Positions 30,501 through 31,485 of a stretch of 31,485 nucleotides of DNA are shown here, piece by piece. Location: the NCBI GenBank assembly GCA_002433335.1, contig DJHY01000320.1:1-31485 (forward strand), given 5' to 3'. Position numbers and translations under genes: made by a program. Under the pieces are notes generated by a model, which was not told the origin of the DNA, did no database searches, and saw only the letters and a list, made by a program, of their open reading frames with translations. This DNA is from Rhodospirillaceae bacterium UBA6608. Its GTDB lineage: Bacteria > Pseudomonadota > Alphaproteobacteria > Rhodospirillales_A > Casp-alpha2. Position 1 is the first letter of the stretch; each line of letters starts with the position of its first letter.

Positions 30501-31139
30501 TCAGTTGTTCCTTTGCGCCCGGATGTAGGTAATCCGTTTACGAGCCAGGTATTCCGCCGTGTCGGCGGGCGGCAGGGGCGGCGACAGCTTGGCGTGGATG
30601 CGGGCGTCAGGGCCGATCACGATCACGCTGGCGCTGTGCTGCACTTCGTAGTCGCCGTCCTTGTCGGGTTTGCCCAGGCGGTAGAAGCCGTCGATCCCTT
30701 CGACGAACTTCGCCAACTCCTTGTGGTCGCCGGTGACGCCCATGAAGTTCTCGTCAAAATGTTTGACGTAATCGCCCAGCACCTCGGTATCGCGCTTGGG
30801 GTCGATGGCGACGAAGATCACTTTCGGCAGGTTGTCCGGTCGAACGCGGACGGACATCTGATTGACGACCTCGGCCAAGTTCGACAGCACGAACGGGCAG
30901 ACATCGGGGCACGAGGTAAAGCCGATCGACGCCAGGGTCCAGTGCCCCTTCAGGCTCTCGACCGTGAACGGTTTGCCACGATGGTCCTTCAGACTGAATT
31001 CGGGCAGAGCGGCGGGCGGATCCGGTTCGACGACCCGAAGGCCCGCGGCCTGACCGGTCGTGGCCGTCAGGCCCAGGACGCAGGTAACGGCAAGGGTGGC
31101 GGCAAGGCGGCTCAGGGCGCGGCGTCGGTGCATCGTCAA
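30501..31139 (-). CDS. SCO1/SenC-family copper-binding protein
   Basis: A 212-residue thioredoxin-fold protein with N-terminal signal or anchor (residues about 11-32), acting in the periplasm in CuA-site assembly. The copper ligands are present: Cys77 and Cys81 (FTSCPDVCPF) and His168 (EVQHSASV). Also typical are VIFVAIDPKRDTEV and YVKHFDENFMGVTG. The start is given as TTG 31139, because AAGGAG lies seven bases before it; ATG 31133, two codons on, leaves a 13-base spacing and cannot be excluded. It lies 23 bases after the ABC ATPase gene and heads the SCO-PCuAC-cytochrome c-Crp run. Confidence 0.92.
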   Translation of the reverse strand: MTMHRRRALSRLAATLAVTCVLGLTATTGQAAGLRVVEPDPPAALPEFSLKDHRGKPFTVESLKGHWTLASIGFTSCPDVCPFVLSNLAEVVNQMSVRVRPDNLPKVIFVAIDPKRDTEVLGDYVKHFDENFMGVTGDHKELAKFVEGIDGFYRLGKPDKDGDYEVQHSASVIVIGPDARIHAKLSPPLPPADTAEYLARKRITYIRAQRNN

Positions 31140-31162
31140 GGGACGGCTCCTTCGGTTGATCC

Positions 31163-31485
31163 TTAGTGGTTCTGCATTTCGAAAGCGCGCAGGCTCTCCC
31201 CGCGGATGCGTTCCAGGCAGCGACGCTTCAACTGGATGTAGGTTTCGTCGGTGGTGATGTCGGTGGTGCGCGGACGCGGGATGTCGACGCGGAAATCGTC
31301 GATCACCCGGCCGGGCGCGGCGCTCATGATGATCACCCGGTCGGCCAGGAACACGGCCTCGTCGACGTCGTGGGTCACGAACATCACGGTGGTGCCGAAG
31401 TCTTCCCAGATGCGCAGCAGGTTTTCCTGCATCATCAGGCGGGTCTGGGCATCCAGCGCGCCGAACGGCTCGTCCATCAGCAGCA
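31163..31485 (-). CDS. ABC transporter ATPase, nitrate/sulfonate/taurine type (N-terminal part outside window)
   Basis: Only the C-terminal 106 codons lie in the window; the frame is open to the right edge. Visible are Walker B with D-loop (LLLMDEPFGALDAQTR), the H-loop (VMFVTHDVDEAVFLADRVIIMS) and the family-typical tail APGRVIDDFRVDIPRPR, placing it with SsuB/TauB/NrtD ATPases. It drives import by a permease and binding protein not seen here. Its TAA is 23 bases before the SCO start on the same strand, so the SCO operon may be read through from it, but a functional link is not evident. Confidence 0.88.
   Translation of the reverse strand, partial: LLMDEPFGALDAQTRLMMQENLLRIWEDFGTTVMFVTHDVDEAVFLADRVIIMSAAPGRVIDDFRVDIPRPRTTDITTDETYIQLKRRCLERIRGESLRAFEMQNH

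Noticed and set aside
30102..31166. 354-codon open frame on the plus strand
   Set aside because: Antisense to the SCO and PCuAC genes, both of which have complete metal-binding motifs.
1..31485. tRNA, rRNA, CRISPR, insertion sequence or prophage
   Set aside because: No clover-leaf sequences, regularly spaced repeats, transposase motifs or phage-type genes were seen on either strand; gene packing and base composition are uniform.

Overview
The window is a GC-rich, gene-dense stretch of bacterial chromosome. Codon use strongly favours G/C at third positions. The gene content (two CaiB/BaiF CoA-transferases, a TRAP-TAXI transporter, a LivKHMGF-type ABC transporter with amidase, lipid A deacylase family, SCO/PCuAC copper genes) points to a free-living alphaproteobacterium, probably of the Rhodospirillales type and probably marine. 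That placement is inferred from style and content; there is no rRNA or other marker gene here. I saw no tRNA, CRISPR array, insertion sequence or prophage gene.

Layout from left to right. Bases 1-1403: a truncated TPR membrane protein and two unrecognised small membrane proteins on the minus strand, one with a histidine-rich soluble part. Bases 1580-4476: an SDR oxidoreductase, then a YeiE-like LysR regulator with a YeiH-family sulfate/sulfite exporter homologue. Bases 4486-6842 (minus): a Nac-like LysR gene followed 8 bases later by iron-sulfur L-serine dehydratase sdaA. Bases 6983-9113 (plus, divergent from that LysR): a CitE/HpcH-type acyl-CoA lyase overlapping a CoA-transferase. Bases 9189-15145 (minus): one long operon encoding a periplasmic binding protein, LivH, LivM, LivG, LivF and an amidase. 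A good sigma-54 promoter with an IHF-like site lies upstream, and a strong intrinsic terminator lies at the end. Bases 15569-17211: an LpxR-family outer-membrane protein and, divergently, a YaiI/DUF188 protein. Bases 17339-20541: a two-domain metallophosphoesterase coupled to a second CaiB-like protein that has lost its catalytic aspartate. Bases 20538-21503 (minus): a 3-hydroxyacyl-CoA dehydrogenase family enzyme. Bases 21724-27132 (plus): a TRAP-TAXI transporter, a 76-residue membrane protein and two unrelated 2-hydroxyacid dehydrogenases, tightly packed. Bases 27175-28314 (minus): a mandelate-racemase-type enolase superfamily enzyme. Bases 28489-31485 (minus): a Crp/Fnr regulator, dihaem cytochrome c, PCuAC copper chaperone and SCO protein in one run, below a truncated nitrate/sulfonate/taurine-type ABC ATPase.

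Taken together this is a catabolic and nutrient-scavenging region. The best-supported story is the nitrogen-regulated amide or amino-acid uptake operon ending in an amidase. The most interesting functional hypothesis is the TRAP-TAXI operon. It carries both a D-2-hydroxyacid dehydrogenase and an Ldh_2/ComC-type dehydrogenase, the same pair of families used as a two-enzyme 'racemase' for sulfolactate in other bacteria, beside an enolase-superfamily acid-sugar type dehydratase. The least explained proteins are the metallophosphoesterase with its large C-terminal domain, its Asp-less CaiB partner, and the histidine-rich membrane protein near the left edge.
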